Source of the DNA: Bifidobacterium callitrichidarum
Lineage (GTDB): Bacteria; Actinomycetota; Actinomycetes; Actinomycetales; Bifidobacteriaceae
NCBI RefSeq assembly: GCF_003129905.1
Contig: NZ_QFFM01000015.1
Coordinates: 18,334 to 82,333 of the forward strand
Direction: 5' to 3'
DNA length: 64,000 bases
Part shown: one piece after another, positions 1 through 8,841 of the stretch
Numbering within the stretch: the stretch's first letter is position 1
Layout: every line of letters starts with the position of its first letter
Notes under the pieces: model-generated
What the model was told of the DNA's origin: nothing
Seen by the model: only the letters and a program-made list of their open reading frames with translations
Databases searched by the model: none
Translations under genes and position numbers: made by a program

Positions 1-761
1 CCACCTGCGGCACCGGCAGCGAGGTCACCGAGATCGCGGCCATCAACCGCACGCGCCTTGGCTGCAAGGCGGGCATCGCCGGACCGGAGATGTTCGCCGA
101 CCACGCGGTGCTCATCCCCGAGCTGCTGTACGGACTGCCCGATCACGTGTTCATGACCAGCTCCCTGGATGCGCTCGTGCATTCGGTCGAGTCCACGCTC
201 TCCCCCAACTCCACGCCGTACACGCGCCTGTTCGGCTATGAGGCCATGAAGATGATCGTCAACGGTTATAAGGCGATTGTCGCCGCGGGCCCGGCCGGCA
301 GCAGCGAACGCCGCGCCAAGCGCAACGAGCTGATGAACGACTTCCTCATCGCCTCCGATTACGCGGGCATCAGCTTCGATACGGGCGGCTGCGCCGCCGT
401 GCACGCGCTGAGCTACCAGCTGGGCGGCAAGTACCATGTGCCGCACGGCGAATCGAACTACGCGATGTTCACCGGCGTACTGCGCAACTACATGGAGATC
501 AAGTCGGACGGCGAGATCGCCAAGCTCAACGCCGTGCTCGCCGAGCTGCTTGGCTGCGATGTGGCCGACGTGTACGACGAGCTGGAGGCGCTCATCAACC
601 AGCTGCTGCCGAAGAAGGCGCTGCACGAGTATGGCGTGACGCGCGAGGATCTGCCGGAGTTCACGGAGCGCGTGATGACCACGCAGGCGCGACTGATGCG
701 CAACAACTTCGTGCCACTCGACGCCGCCCGCGTGCGCAAGATCTTCGAAGAGCTGTACTGA
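1..761 (+). CDS. Iron-containing alcohol dehydrogenase, 3' part (5' end outside window)
   Basis: Only the C-terminal part is present; the reading frame is open from base 3. The first visible residues carry the TCGTGSEVT motif that contacts the cofactor pyrophosphate and substrate in group III (iron-type) alcohol dehydrogenases. The metal-binding histidines are visible in DALVHSVES, AVHALSYQLGG and HVPHGESN. The family reduces aldehydes or oxidises alcohols with NAD(P)H in the cytoplasm. The GTGSEVT and HGESN context resembles 4-hydroxybutyrate dehydrogenase-like members, but substrate cannot be assigned. A strong intrinsic terminator follows 31 nt after the stop, so this is the last gene of its transcript. 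Family is secure; substrate is inference. Confidence 0.88.
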   Translation, partial: TCGTGSEVTEIAAINRTRLGCKAGIAGPEMFADHAVLIPELLYGLPDHVFMTSSLDALVHSVESTLSPNSTPYTRLFGYEAMKMIVNGYKAIVAAGPAGSSERRAKRNELMNDFLIASDYAGISFDTGGCAAVHALSYQLGGKYHVPHGESNYAMFTGVLRNYMEIKSDGEIAKLNAVLAELLGCDVADVYDELEALINQLLPKKALHEYGVTREDLPEFTERVMTTQARLMRNNFVPLDAARVRKIFEELY

Positions 762-791
762 GTAATCGGATGCCTCCGAAGGTACTAGACC

Positions 792-839
792 AGGGTCTTT
801 CCCCCAATTCCTTTTTCGGGGGAAGACCCTTTTGTTTTA
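792..839 (+). terminator. Rho-independent terminator after the alcohol dehydrogenase
   Basis: AGGGTCTTTCCCCC pairs with GGGGGAAGACCCT (one bulged T) across an AT-rich loop and is followed by TTTTGTTTT. It separates this gene from the convergent lhr gene. Confidence 0.9.
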
Positions 840-849
840 TGCGACGACA

Positions 850-3800
850 TCAGTACAGGCGCATGCCTTGGGGAACGGGGACGAAGCCTGCCTGGTGGAG
901 GATACGGGCGAAGGGATGGCGGGCGTTCAGGGGCTCGCCGTTCACGTCGGAGAAGGTGATTGAGTCGGTGCCATCGCGTTTCAGGGCATAGGCCAGTTCC
1001 GCGCCGGCCTTGCGCAGATGCTCGTCCATATCGCCGGAAGACGGATGATCGAACACGGTCAGATGCTTGGACTTGACGGCCGCATACATCATCGGGCCTT
1101 GAGCTCCCAGCACCACCAGGGCTCCGGTGCGTCTGACCGGTTTGGTGGCGCTGGGAGCGACGGGCGGCCATGCGATTGCCGAGCCGGACAGATTCGCCGG
1201 GTCGAGGACGCTCAACGCCACCGCCGACCGGCCATGATGTTCCAACGGGTGACGCAGGGCGTCCACGGTCTCGCGCTCGGCGAACTGCGCCGCTCCGAAT
1301 CCTCGGACGAACATGCCGCGGACCAATCTGCCGTGCTCCTCCATACGTTTGAGCACGGGATACAGCGCCGAGTATCCGCCCGGGACGTTCTCCCGGTCGA
1401 TCAGCGGCTGGGCGATGATGCCATACCGGTCCAGTAGCACCTCCACTATGGCGAGGGCGTGTTCGGCTTCCCTTTGCGCCTGCATTTGCGCACGTGCCGA
1501 TTGCGCGGCTGCCGATGAGTTCCGGCCAGTACCGTCATGCTTCATGCCGGCATCGTCATACCCTGTGCCATACGACTCGTTGTCGGCATACGTATCGGTC
1601 GCGTCAACGCCGTCCGCACCGTAGCCGGCGCCACTGATATCCGCAGCCGCCAATGACCACAGACCGGACAGCGACGTATCCGTGGTTGCACGGCGAATCG
1701 GCGCGACCCGGCCACGTCTGCGAGACACCGTCGTGGTTCGGCGACTCCCCTGCCCTGCCATCGCCAGCGAACGGACGGGCGCGAAACTCGAATTGGTGAT
1801 CTTGCCTTGCCAGACCAGACTCCAGAGGGCGTCCCTAAACTGCTGCTCGCTCCACTCCTGCGGGATAATCTCGCCAGTGTCCGGATTGATATCCGGCTCG
1901 GCGGTCTCATTCCAGATACGCTTCGCCGTATCCATGAGCTGGCGTGCATGGAATGCTCCGCCGGATTGCAAGGCGGTAAGAATCGCCTCGGGCATGGTAG
2001 TGGAAGACATCCGCCCATCTGACGCCGTGTTTCCCGCACGGCGACGCGACCGCGCGGATCGATCGCCGTCACGCACCTGCGATGACGTGGATGCCGGGCC
2101 ATCGGCCCTGTCATCCATTCCAACGACCAGTACCGAATCCGCCGGATGGAAGGCCACTTCCCCGGCTTCCAACGCACCGGTGGCCCCGGCTTTGGAGCCA
2201 CCCCAGATCACGTCGCCCGAGGTGAGCAGTTCGTCCAGCAAGGAGGGCTGGTAGGCGCGTACACGGGCCGGGAATATGGCCGATTCCCAGAGTGCGGCCG
2301 GCAACGCCACGCCTTCCAGTTGTTCGATGACGCGCATGAGACCGTCCGCACCCTCGTACCGTTCTCCACCCACCGGCCCGACGCCCTGCCGATCGAGCAG
2401 GAACATCTGGTAGGCGTTCGGTTCCACCGGTTTGACGGCTTTCCGGGCCTTGGCCAGCGAGCGCGAGCGGATGCGTCGGAACACGTCCTTGTGCAGCCAT
2501 TGTTCGGCGGATTGTTCGGCGGACTGCTCATCAGCGGGTTCGACGGCATCGATGAAATGGCCGTGGAGCAGTTCGCCTTGTGCGGCGAGCGTATCCAAAG
2601 TACGCACGGCGTCCGTGACGTTGATGCCGAGGTCGGCGATGAGCTGTTCGGCGGTGAATGGGCCGTGTGTTTTGGCGTATCGGGTCACACGGCCGGTCAC
2701 GTCATCGGCAGCGAGTTCGTTCCAGAAGGTGCGCTCCCCCAGTTCCCGTTCGACTTCATGGATGACGTCGGGGTCCAGCACCTGGGCCATGTCCGTGGTG
2801 CCAAGCAACCGTTCGAGCACCTGCGGGTCGAGTGAGAGCAGTTGTGCGCTGCGTTCGGCCTGCGGCTGGTCGTACTGGTACATGACCGCGCCCACGAAGC
2901 CGAACAGGATGTTCTCGGCGAACGGCGAGGGTGATTCGGTCTCCACGTCCCTGACCGTGATGGTTCCGGTTTCGAGCCTGGTCATCACCTCGTTCAGAGC
3001 AGGCATGTCATAGACGGCCTGAAGGCATTCGCGTGCGGTTTCCAGCAGCAGCGGGAAGTTCCTGGCGGTGCGGGCGGATTGCAGGAGTTGTGCGGCGCGT
3101 AGTCGTTGCTGCCAGAGGGGTACGCGGCGTCCGGGGTCGGAGCGCGGCATGAACAGGGAGCGGGCGGCGCATTCGCGGAATCGGGCGGCGAACAGCACGG
3201 ATTCGCCCACCTGACATTCCACGTCCGCCTTAAGGTCTTCGGGGTCGAAGAGGAACAGGTCGGCGGCGGGGATATGTCCTTCGCCGTCCGGTAGTTGGAT
3301 CACGATGCCATCGTCCGCCGCATAGGCTTGACCATCGAAGCCGTACCTGGTGTTGAGCCGCCGGCTGATGGCCATGGCCCACGGTTCGTGCACACGGCGA
3401 CCGAAAGGGCTCAGAAGCACGATGCGCCAGCCGCCGTCCTCGTCTCGCGTGCGTTCCACCACGAGGGTGCGATCATCCGGCACCACGCCGGTGACGGCTT
3501 GTTGTTCGGAGAGGAGACGGGCAAGGTTGGTGATGGCGTTGTCGTCGAGACCGTCGTGGCGGAGGCGGTGCTCGATTGTTGCAGTGAACCTTCCCTCAAC
3601 CGAAAGTCCTGCGGTGGTCTCCCTTAGGAAGCGGCCGATGGTGCGGCTGAAACCGTAGTCACGTCCGGCTCCTTCGCCATGCCAGAACGGCAGACGGGCC
3701 GTCCGTCCGGGGGCCGGGGTCACCACCACGCGGTCTCGGGTGATCTCCTGAATCTGCCAAGTGGAGGTGCCGAGCGTGATCACATCCCCCACTCGGGACT

Positions 3801-5892
3801 CGTAAACCATCTCCTCGTCCAGTTCGCCCACACGCCGTTGTCCCTTGCCGGCGTCGGCTTCGGGAAGCACCACGGTGTACAGCCCGCGGTCGGGAATCGT
3901 GCCTCCGGATGTCACCGCGATCTTCTGCGCGCCAGGACGGGCGGAGATGACTCCTTCCCCCCGATCCCACATGAGCCGTGGCCGAAATGCGGAGAAGTCC
4001 TCGGTATTGTATGCGCCGGACATCATGCCGACCACCGCGTCGAACATGTCGCGCGGCAGTTCGGCGAACGGTGCGGAACGGCGGACGGTGGCATACCATT
4101 CGTCCGCATCGAGGTTGTGCATGGATGCGGCCGCCACGGTCTGTTGGGCCAGGATGTCCAACGGATTGCGCGGGACGGCAAGCGGTTCGATGTCCCCGGC
4201 GATCATCGATTCCAGGCTTGCCGCGCCGGTGACGATCTGCATTCGGGTCAGCGGATAGAACAGGGCGTGCGAGACGCCGCCCACCTGATGGTCGGCACGG
4301 CCCACGCGCTGCAATCCGGAGGACACGGATAGCGGCGTATCTATTTGGATCACCAGATCCACCGAGCCCATATCGATGCCCAGTTCGAGGCTGGATGTGG
4401 CCACCACGCAGCGCAGTTCGCCGCGTTTGAGCCGTTCCTCGATCATCTTGCGTCGGTCCTTGGAGACCGAGCCGTGATGGGCCATGGCGATGACGTCGTC
4501 ACCCTCGTGGGAGCCGACCAGCATGGTGGTCGAGCCGACCACGGCATCGTAATGCGCAGAGAAACCCTCACGTCCTTCCGGCGAACCGGGACCGACCCCA
4601 TCGCCGCCGGCCAGGAGCGCATCACCAGAACCGATACCGTCAACGACATCCTTCCCCGTCCCAAGACCTGCACCGTGGCTTGCGGAGCCATGCCGGTTTT
4701 CGGCGTACATGTCGTTGAGACGTGCGGTGAGTTTTTCGGCCACGCCACGCGAGTTCACGAATACCAGCGTGGTGTGGTGGGTCAGAATCTCATCCAGGAT
4801 GCTGCGCTCCACCACTGGCCAGATGGAGCCTGACGTACGGCCCCCACGTGCGCCGACGATCGCGGAGGAATCGACATCACCTGCATTCCCACGCACAGAC
4901 CAATCGACGTCGTCCGGAGACGAATCCCCGGCGAGCCCGGACCTTGCGGCCATGCCGGCGTCAGGGCGAACATCGGCGGGCACGATTCCCTTGCGTTCGG
5001 CGAGCCGTTGCATGGCCGGCGTGACGCCGCTGATGTGCGGCATGGCACGCGATTCGGCATCCACCCCGCCCGCACGTTGTCTGACGTTGACGGATTGCAG
5101 ATCGCGCATGTTCTCCAGCGGTTCGACCATGCGCAGATCCATCGCCGGATGTCCGCCCGGATTGACGATGGTGACGGGCCGGCCGCCGCCCAGGAACCGG
5201 GCGGCCTCTTCGGGCGGGTTCACCGTGGCGGACAGGCCGATGCGTTGCAGACGGAAGGCCACGGCATCCACGTCTGCCCCTCGGTCCGAGGAGACTTTCC
5301 GATGGTCTTCGGCGATCAGCTCCTCCAACCGTTCGAGGCTCAACGCCAGATGCGCGCCGCGCTTCGTGCCTGCCACGGCGTGGATCTCGTCCACGATGAC
5401 CGTGTCCACGGTGGAGAGGATCCGCCCGGCCTTCGAGGTGAGCAGCAGGTACAGCGACTCCGGCGTGGTGACGAGGATATCCGGCGGATGCGAGGCGATA
5501 TGCCGCCGCTCCTGTGCGGTGGTGTCCCCCGATCGGGTGGCGATGGCGATGTTCGGGACCGACAGCCCCCGCACCTCGCATTGTGCGGCGATGCCCGCCA
5601 GCGGCCGCTCGAGGTTCTTGGCCACGTCCACAGCCAGGGCCTTCAATGGCGAGATGTAGAGCACCCGTACGCCCTTACGGCCGCGAGCCGAATGCGGGGC
5701 GGCCAATAGTCGGTCGATGGCGGAGAGGAACGCCGCAAGCGTTTTGCCGGAACCGGTGGGTGCAATGACGAGCACGTTGCTGCCGGAACGAATCGCCGGC
5801 CAGGCCTGCGCCTGCGCTTCGGTGGGCTCACCGAAGGCACGCTCGAACCACGCGCGGGTGGGTTCGGCGAACAGACGCAAACTTTCGTACAT
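850..5892 (-). CDS. lhr: Lhr-family ATP-dependent DNA helicase, very long form
   Basis: This 1680-residue superfamily 2 DNA helicase is related to Lhr, a 3'-5' helicase found in many actinobacteria and linked to DNA repair. Walker A (APTGSGKT, about residues 44-51) and the DEIH Walker B box (about 167-170) are clear, as are a GLSAT motif III and a motif VI region with LQRVGRADHQVGG. The C-terminal 900 residues are the Lhr-specific winged-helix and beta-barrel extension. Two glycine/aspartate-rich insertions interrupt the helicase core, and further low-complexity stretches lie in the C-terminal half, making it longer than typical about 1500-residue family members. The frame continues upstream to 6222, but the start at 5892 is preferred because homology begins there and a TACAAT box lies 7 nt upstream, suggesting leaderless mRNA. 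Confidence 0.9.
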   Translation of the reverse strand: MYESLRLFAEPTRAWFERAFGEPTEAQAQAWPAIRSGSNVLVIAPTGSGKTLAAFLSAIDRLLAAPHSARGRKGVRVLYISPLKALAVDVAKNLERPLAGIAAQCEVRGLSVPNIAIATRSGDTTAQERRHIASHPPDILVTTPESLYLLLTSKAGRILSTVDTVIVDEIHAVAGTKRGAHLALSLERLEELIAEDHRKVSSDRGADVDAVAFRLQRIGLSATVNPPEEAARFLGGGRPVTIVNPGGHPAMDLRMVEPLENMRDLQSVNVRQRAGGVDAESRAMPHISGVTPAMQRLAERKGIVPADVRPDAGMAARSGLAGDSSPDDVDWSVRGNAGDVDSSAIVGARGGRTSGSIWPVVERSILDEILTHHTTLVFVNSRGVAEKLTARLNDMYAENRHGSASHGAGLGTGKDVVDGIGSGDALLAGGDGVGPGSPEGREGFSAHYDAVVGSTTMLVGSHEGDDVIAMAHHGSVSKDRRKMIEERLKRGELRCVVATSSLELGIDMGSVDLVIQIDTPLSVSSGLQRVGRADHQVGGVSHALFYPLTRMQIVTGAASLESMIAGDIEPLAVPRNPLDILAQQTVAAASMHNLDADEWYATVRRSAPFAELPRDMFDAVVGMMSGAYNTEDFSAFRPRLMWDRGEGVISARPGAQKIAVTSGGTIPDRGLYTVVLPEADAGKGQRRVGELDEEMVYESRVGDVITLGTSTWQIQEITRDRVVVTPAPGRTARLPFWHGEGAGRDYGFSRTIGRFLRETTAGLSVEGRFTATIEHRLRHDGLDDNAITNLARLLSEQQAVTGVVPDDRTLVVERTRDEDGGWRIVLLSPFGRRVHEPWAMAISRRLNTRYGFDGQAYAADDGIVIQLPDGEGHIPAADLFLFDPEDLKADVECQVGESVLFAARFRECAARSLFMPRSDPGRRVPLWQQRLRAAQLLQSARTARNFPLLLETARECLQAVYDMPALNEVMTRLETGTITVRDVETESPSPFAENILFGFVGAVMYQYDQPQAERSAQLLSLDPQVLERLLGTTDMAQVLDPDVIHEVERELGERTFWNELAADDVTGRVTRYAKTHGPFTAEQLIADLGINVTDAVRTLDTLAAQGELLHGHFIDAVEPADEQSAEQSAEQWLHKDVFRRIRSRSLAKARKAVKPVEPNAYQMFLLDRQGVGPVGGERYEGADGLMRVIEQLEGVALPAALWESAIFPARVRAYQPSLLDELLTSGDVIWGGSKAGATGALEAGEVAFHPADSVLVVGMDDRADGPASTSSQVRDGDRSARSRRRAGNTASDGRMSSTTMPEAILTALQSGGAFHARQLMDTAKRIWNETAEPDINPDTGEIIPQEWSEQQFRDALWSLVWQGKITNSSFAPVRSLAMAGQGSRRTTTVSRRRGRVAPIRRATTDTSLSGLWSLAAADISGAGYGADGVDATDTYADNESYGTGYDDAGMKHDGTGRNSSAAAQSARAQMQAQREAEHALAIVEVLLDRYGIIAQPLIDRENVPGGYSALYPVLKRMEEHGRLVRGMFVRGFGAAQFAERETVDALRHPLEHHGRSAVALSVLDPANLSGSAIAWPPVAPSATKPVRRTGALVVLGAQGPMMYAAVKSKHLTVFDHPSSGDMDEHLRKAGAELAYALKRDGTDSITFSDVNGEPLNARHPFARILHQAGFVPVPQGMRLY

Positions 5893-5899
5893 ATGTTCG

Positions 5900-5905
5900 A
5901 TTGTA
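5900..5905 (-). promoter_or_regulatory. -10 box TACAAT for lhr, leaderless geometry
   Basis: TACAAT on the minus strand ends 7 nt before the ATG at 5892, so the transcript would begin at or next to the start codon. No Shine-Dalgarno is present. No convincing -35 box is seen. Confidence 0.55.
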
Positions 5906-5920
5906 GCGGGATGGGCGAAC

Positions 5921-5959
5921 AAACGAAAGGCCCGGTTCGCGGATACGAACCAGGGCCTC
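5921..5959 (-). terminator. Terminator of the ribokinase-like gene, abutting the lhr promoter
   Basis: On the minus strand GGCCCTGGTTCG pairs with CGAACCGGGCC and is followed by TTTCGTTTG. Its T tract lies only about 16 nt upstream of the lhr -10 box, so the terminator occupies the expected -35 region of lhr. Confidence 0.75.
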
Positions 5960-5995
5960 GAAACCGGCAATCGGAGCCGGGAAAACCGGAAGGGC

Positions 5996-6985
5996 TCAGC
6001 TGAAGTAGGCGATGACCTCGTCGGCGGTGCCGTACGCGGACTGCGCGCCAAGCTTGGTGGCGGCGTACGCAGAGACGTAGGAGCCGATCTGAGCGGACTG
6101 CAACAGGGTGTAGCCGGCGGCGAGGCTGGCGAGCACGGTGCCCATGAACGAGTCGCCACAGCCGGTGGTATCCACGGCGTCCACCTGCACGGCGGAGACG
6201 CGGTGCCAGCGGCCGTCCTCAATCACAATGGATCCGGAGGCGCCGAGCGTCACGATGGCGCGGCCGAAGCCGTAGTCGGTGAATCGGGAGACGATCTCAT
6301 ACCAGTCGAATTCGTCGACGTTCTCGTCAGGCATGCCGAGCAGCTGGGCCACCTCATGCTGGTTGACGAGCAGGATGTCCGTGGCCTCGACCAGTTCGTG
6401 GGGCAGTTCGTCCATGAACGGCGAATCGTTGAGCAGCACGGTCACGCCGGCGTCATGCGCGGTCTGCGCGGCGGCGATGACGGTGGAGATCGGGCTTTCG
6501 AGGCACAGGCCCAGCACCGAGCATTCGGCGATGGTGGTGCGGTGGGACTGCACGTATCCCGCGGAAGCCTTGGCGTTGGAGCCGGGCGAGTAGACGATGG
6601 TGTTCTCGCCTTCGCTGCTGACGGTGATGAGCGTGGTGCCGCTGGGGCCTTCCACATGCAGGATGTCCGCCGTGTCCACACCGGCCTCGTCCAGCTTGCT
6701 CAGCAGGAAGTCCGCGTTCGCGTCATCGCCCACAGCACCCAGCAGCTGGACGTTTGCGCCGAGCTTCGCGGCGGCGGAGGCCTGGTTGGCGCCCTTGCCG
6801 CCGGGCAGCACCTTCAGTGCGCCGCCGTTGACGGTTTCGCCCGGGCCGGGCAGTCTTTTGGTGGTCACGGTGTAGTCGGCGTTCATGGATCCGACCACGA
6901 TCACGGAACCGGTCGCCTTCTTCAGTGCTTCCAATCGATCGCGCACCGGTTCAGGCATCTGTTCATGCTCTTCACTGTTCTCCAT
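5996..6985 (-). CDS. Ribokinase-like PfkB-family carbohydrate kinase
   Basis: This 329-residue cytoplasmic kinase phosphorylates ribose or a related sugar or nucleoside at the expense of ATP. The N-terminal PfkB signature is seen in VVGSMNADYTV and LPGGKGANQASAAAKLGANV. The C-terminal signature with the catalytic base is VDTTGCGDSFMGTVLA. Length and the GGKGANQ motif are typical of RbsK. The start ATG lies in a poor Shine-Dalgarno context; a TACTAT box ends 11 nt upstream. An N-terminal extension of about 25 polar residues precedes the PfkB fold. No ribose transporter lies next to it, so the physiological sugar is uncertain. Confidence 0.85.
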   Translation of the reverse strand: MENSEEHEQMPEPVRDRLEALKKATGSVIVVGSMNADYTVTTKRLPGPGETVNGGALKVLPGGKGANQASAAAKLGANVQLLGAVGDDANADFLLSKLDEAGVDTADILHVEGPSGTTLITVSSEGENTIVYSPGSNAKASAGYVQSHRTTIAECSVLGLCLESPISTVIAAAQTAHDAGVTVLLNDSPFMDELPHELVEATDILLVNQHEVAQLLGMPDENVDEFDWYEIVSRFTDYGFGRAIVTLGASGSIVIEDGRWHRVSAVQVDAVDTTGCGDSFMGTVLASLAAGYTLLQSAQIGSYVSAYAATKLGAQSAYGTADEVIAYFS

Positions 6986-7096
6986 GGTTGCCCAGCATAG
7001 TAGGCGGATGGGCCAAAGGCCGAATCCGCTTGGAATTCCAAGGCTTTCGGCACCCGTTCAAAGCCGGTCGAAAACCACTCGAAGACCATTTGGAAA

Positions 7097-7318
7097 GGCT
7101 CTGTTAAACCAAAATTGACATGAATCCCATTGGACTACCCCTCAGTCGGCTTCGCCGCCAGCTCGTCCCGCAATTAAGGACGAACTTCGTTCGCGTTCTG
7201 TTGGCTCGACTGTCGTCTCGCACATTGCCTGCAAACAGCTTTGCTGTTTGCTTTGCGGCAATGTCCTGACAAGGGGAGCCAAGAATAAGGGGCATGTCAA
7301 TCTTGGTTTAACAGAGCC
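7097..7318. repeat. MITE-like element, long version, with perfect 8-bp target duplication
   Basis: The 222-bp element begins GGCTCTGTTAAACC and ends GGTTTAACAGAGCC, with inverted termini of about 25 bp continuing through AATTGACATG. TTTGGAAA flanks it directly on both sides (7089-7096 and 7319-7326), the hallmark of a transposition event. It has no coding capacity. The interior contains the REP arm (CCCCTCAGTCGGCTTCGCC) plus about 100 bp also found near 48.1 kb. It fills most of the gap between the kinase and the MFS gene. Confidence 0.85.
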
Positions 7319-7370
7319 TTTGGAAAACCCGCCGACGATCACCAGGCACCCCACCGGAAGCCACCCGAAA

Positions 7371-8573
7371 TCAACCGCGCAGCTTGCGCAGCCGCTCGTG
7401 CATGACCGTCATGAGCACCAGGAACAGCAGCAGGTACCACGGGTAGAGCGCGATGGAAACGTACTGCGCGATGAGACCGAACACGGGTGGCATGACCAGC
7501 GAGCCCATGTAGGCGCAGGCCATCTGCACGCCCACGATGGCCTGGGAATTCTCCTCGCCGAAGTACGTGGGCGTGGAATGGATGACGCACGGGTAGATCG
7601 GCGCGCAGCCGAGGCCTACCACCACCAGGCCGACCACGATGCCGAGGTGGTGCGGCAGCGGGATGAGCATGGTGACGATGCCGGCGAGCACCAGCACCTG
7701 ACCGAGGCGGATCATCGCCGGGTCGGCGAGCTTCATGGTCAGGAATCCGGAAAGCGCGCGCCCCACGGTGATGCCCACGTAGAACAGGCTGGCCCAGCTG
7801 GCCGCGGTGATCTTGTCCACGCCGCCGTGGAGCACCATGTAGCTGGAGGCCCACAGGCCCGCGGTGGTTTCGATGGCGCAGTAGCAGAAGAACATGATGA
7901 GGATCTCCTTGGCACCGCGGATGGCGAGCACGCCGGCCACACCCAAAGGCCTGCGCTCCTTCTCGACGGCATCCCCCGGCGCTACCCCCGTCGTGTCATC
8001 GGCCGCCGCTTCCGCAGCCGTGCGTTTGCGGGACTTCCATAGCGGCAGGCTCAGCACCAGAATCACGGTCAGGATGACCTGCAGGATGGCGATGTACCGG
8101 TAGCCCCACGGCCAACCCTGACCACCCGAAAGCGCGAAGCCCATGATGTACGGGCCGATGGAGGCGCCCACGCCCCACATGCAGTGCAGCCAACTCATGT
8201 GGCGGCTTTCGTAATGCACGGCCACGTAGTTGTTGAGGGCCGCGTCCACGCCGCCCGCGCCAAGACCGTAGGGAACGGCGATGAGGATGAGCACCCAGTA
8301 GTTCGGGGCCACGGAGAAGCCGGCAAGCGCCATGGCGGTCAACGCCACCGAAACGGCGGTGACGCGGCCTGCACCGAACTTCAGTGTCATGCGGTCGGAG
8401 AGCAGTGCGGAGACGATGGTGAACATGGATATCACCGCGGAGATGCCGCCCGCCCAGGAGACGGGTACGGCAAGATCCTGACTCATGGTCGGCCATGCCG
8501 CGCCGAGCAGGGCATCAGGCAATCCCAAACTGATGAACGCCACATAGATCACGGCAAGCAGCAGACTGGCCAT
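7371..8573 (-). CDS. MFS transporter (sugar permease-like)
   Basis: The 400-residue protein is almost entirely hydrophobic, with about 12 predicted membrane helices, and has the cytoplasmic loop DRMTLKFGAGRVTAVSV between helices 2 and 3, a degenerate version of the MFS motif A. Its overall pattern recalls FucP-like sugar permeases, but the substrate is unknown. A good Shine-Dalgarno (GGAGGA) precedes the ATG. The gene is alone between a repeat element and a divergent peptidase gene. Confidence 0.8.
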   Translation of the reverse strand: MASLLLAVIYVAFISLGLPDALLGAAWPTMSQDLAVPVSWAGGISAVISMFTIVSALLSDRMTLKFGAGRVTAVSVALTAMALAGFSVAPNYWVLILIAVPYGLGAGGVDAALNNYVAVHYESRHMSWLHCMWGVGASIGPYIMGFALSGGQGWPWGYRYIAILQVILTVILVLSLPLWKSRKRTAAEAAADDTTGVAPGDAVEKERRPLGVAGVLAIRGAKEILIMFFCYCAIETTAGLWASSYMVLHGGVDKITAASWASLFYVGITVGRALSGFLTMKLADPAMIRLGQVLVLAGIVTMLIPLPHHLGIVVGLVVVGLGCAPIYPCVIHSTPTYFGEENSQAIVGVQMACAYMGSLVMPPVFGLIAQYVSIALYPWYLLLFLVLMTVMHERLRKLRG

Positions 8574-8758
8574 GGTTCAGTTCCTCCGATTTCAACTTCG
8601 TAGAGACGATCGCAAAACGACGTTGTGATAACGATGTCATCAGATTACCAAACGGTCACCAGCAACACGCGGACGAACGTACATATCCCCCGTCGCAAGC
8701 ACGCACCACCCGTGATATCCAGTCCGTTCCACAGCCGACATGAGAACCCGCCAGGTGT

Positions 8759-8802
8759 AATCAATCCGCAATCAATCCGCAGTCAACCTGCAATCAATCC
8801 GG
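8759..8802. repeat. Four tandem 11-bp repeats upstream of the TAP-like peptidase gene
   Basis: The unit AATCAATCCGC is repeated at 8759, 8770, 8781 (as AGTCAACCTGC) and 8792 (AATCAATCCGG). The period is about one helical turn, and the array ends 27 bp before the -10 box of the downstream gene, where an activator would bind. The role is inferred from position alone. Confidence 0.7.
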
Positions 8803-8829
8803 AACCGGGGAAATCCCGATACGCAAGGC

Positions 8830-8835
8830 TAGACT
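8830..8835 (+). promoter_or_regulatory. -10 box TAGACT, leaderless geometry
   Basis: TAGACT ends 6 nt before the ATG at 8842 and no ribosome-binding site is present, which fits a leaderless mRNA. No -35 match is seen at the expected distance. Confidence 0.55.
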
Positions 8836-8841
8836 AGATAT

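Noticed and set aside
7097..7318. A riboswitch or structured ncRNA
   Set aside because: The palindrome is explained by transposon ends with a target duplication, and the same sequence occurs at unrelated sites in both orientations.
8759..8802. Origin iterons or a CRISPR-like array
   Set aside because: The repeats are only 11 bp, without spacers and with no replication or cas gene nearby; a regulatory role is simpler.
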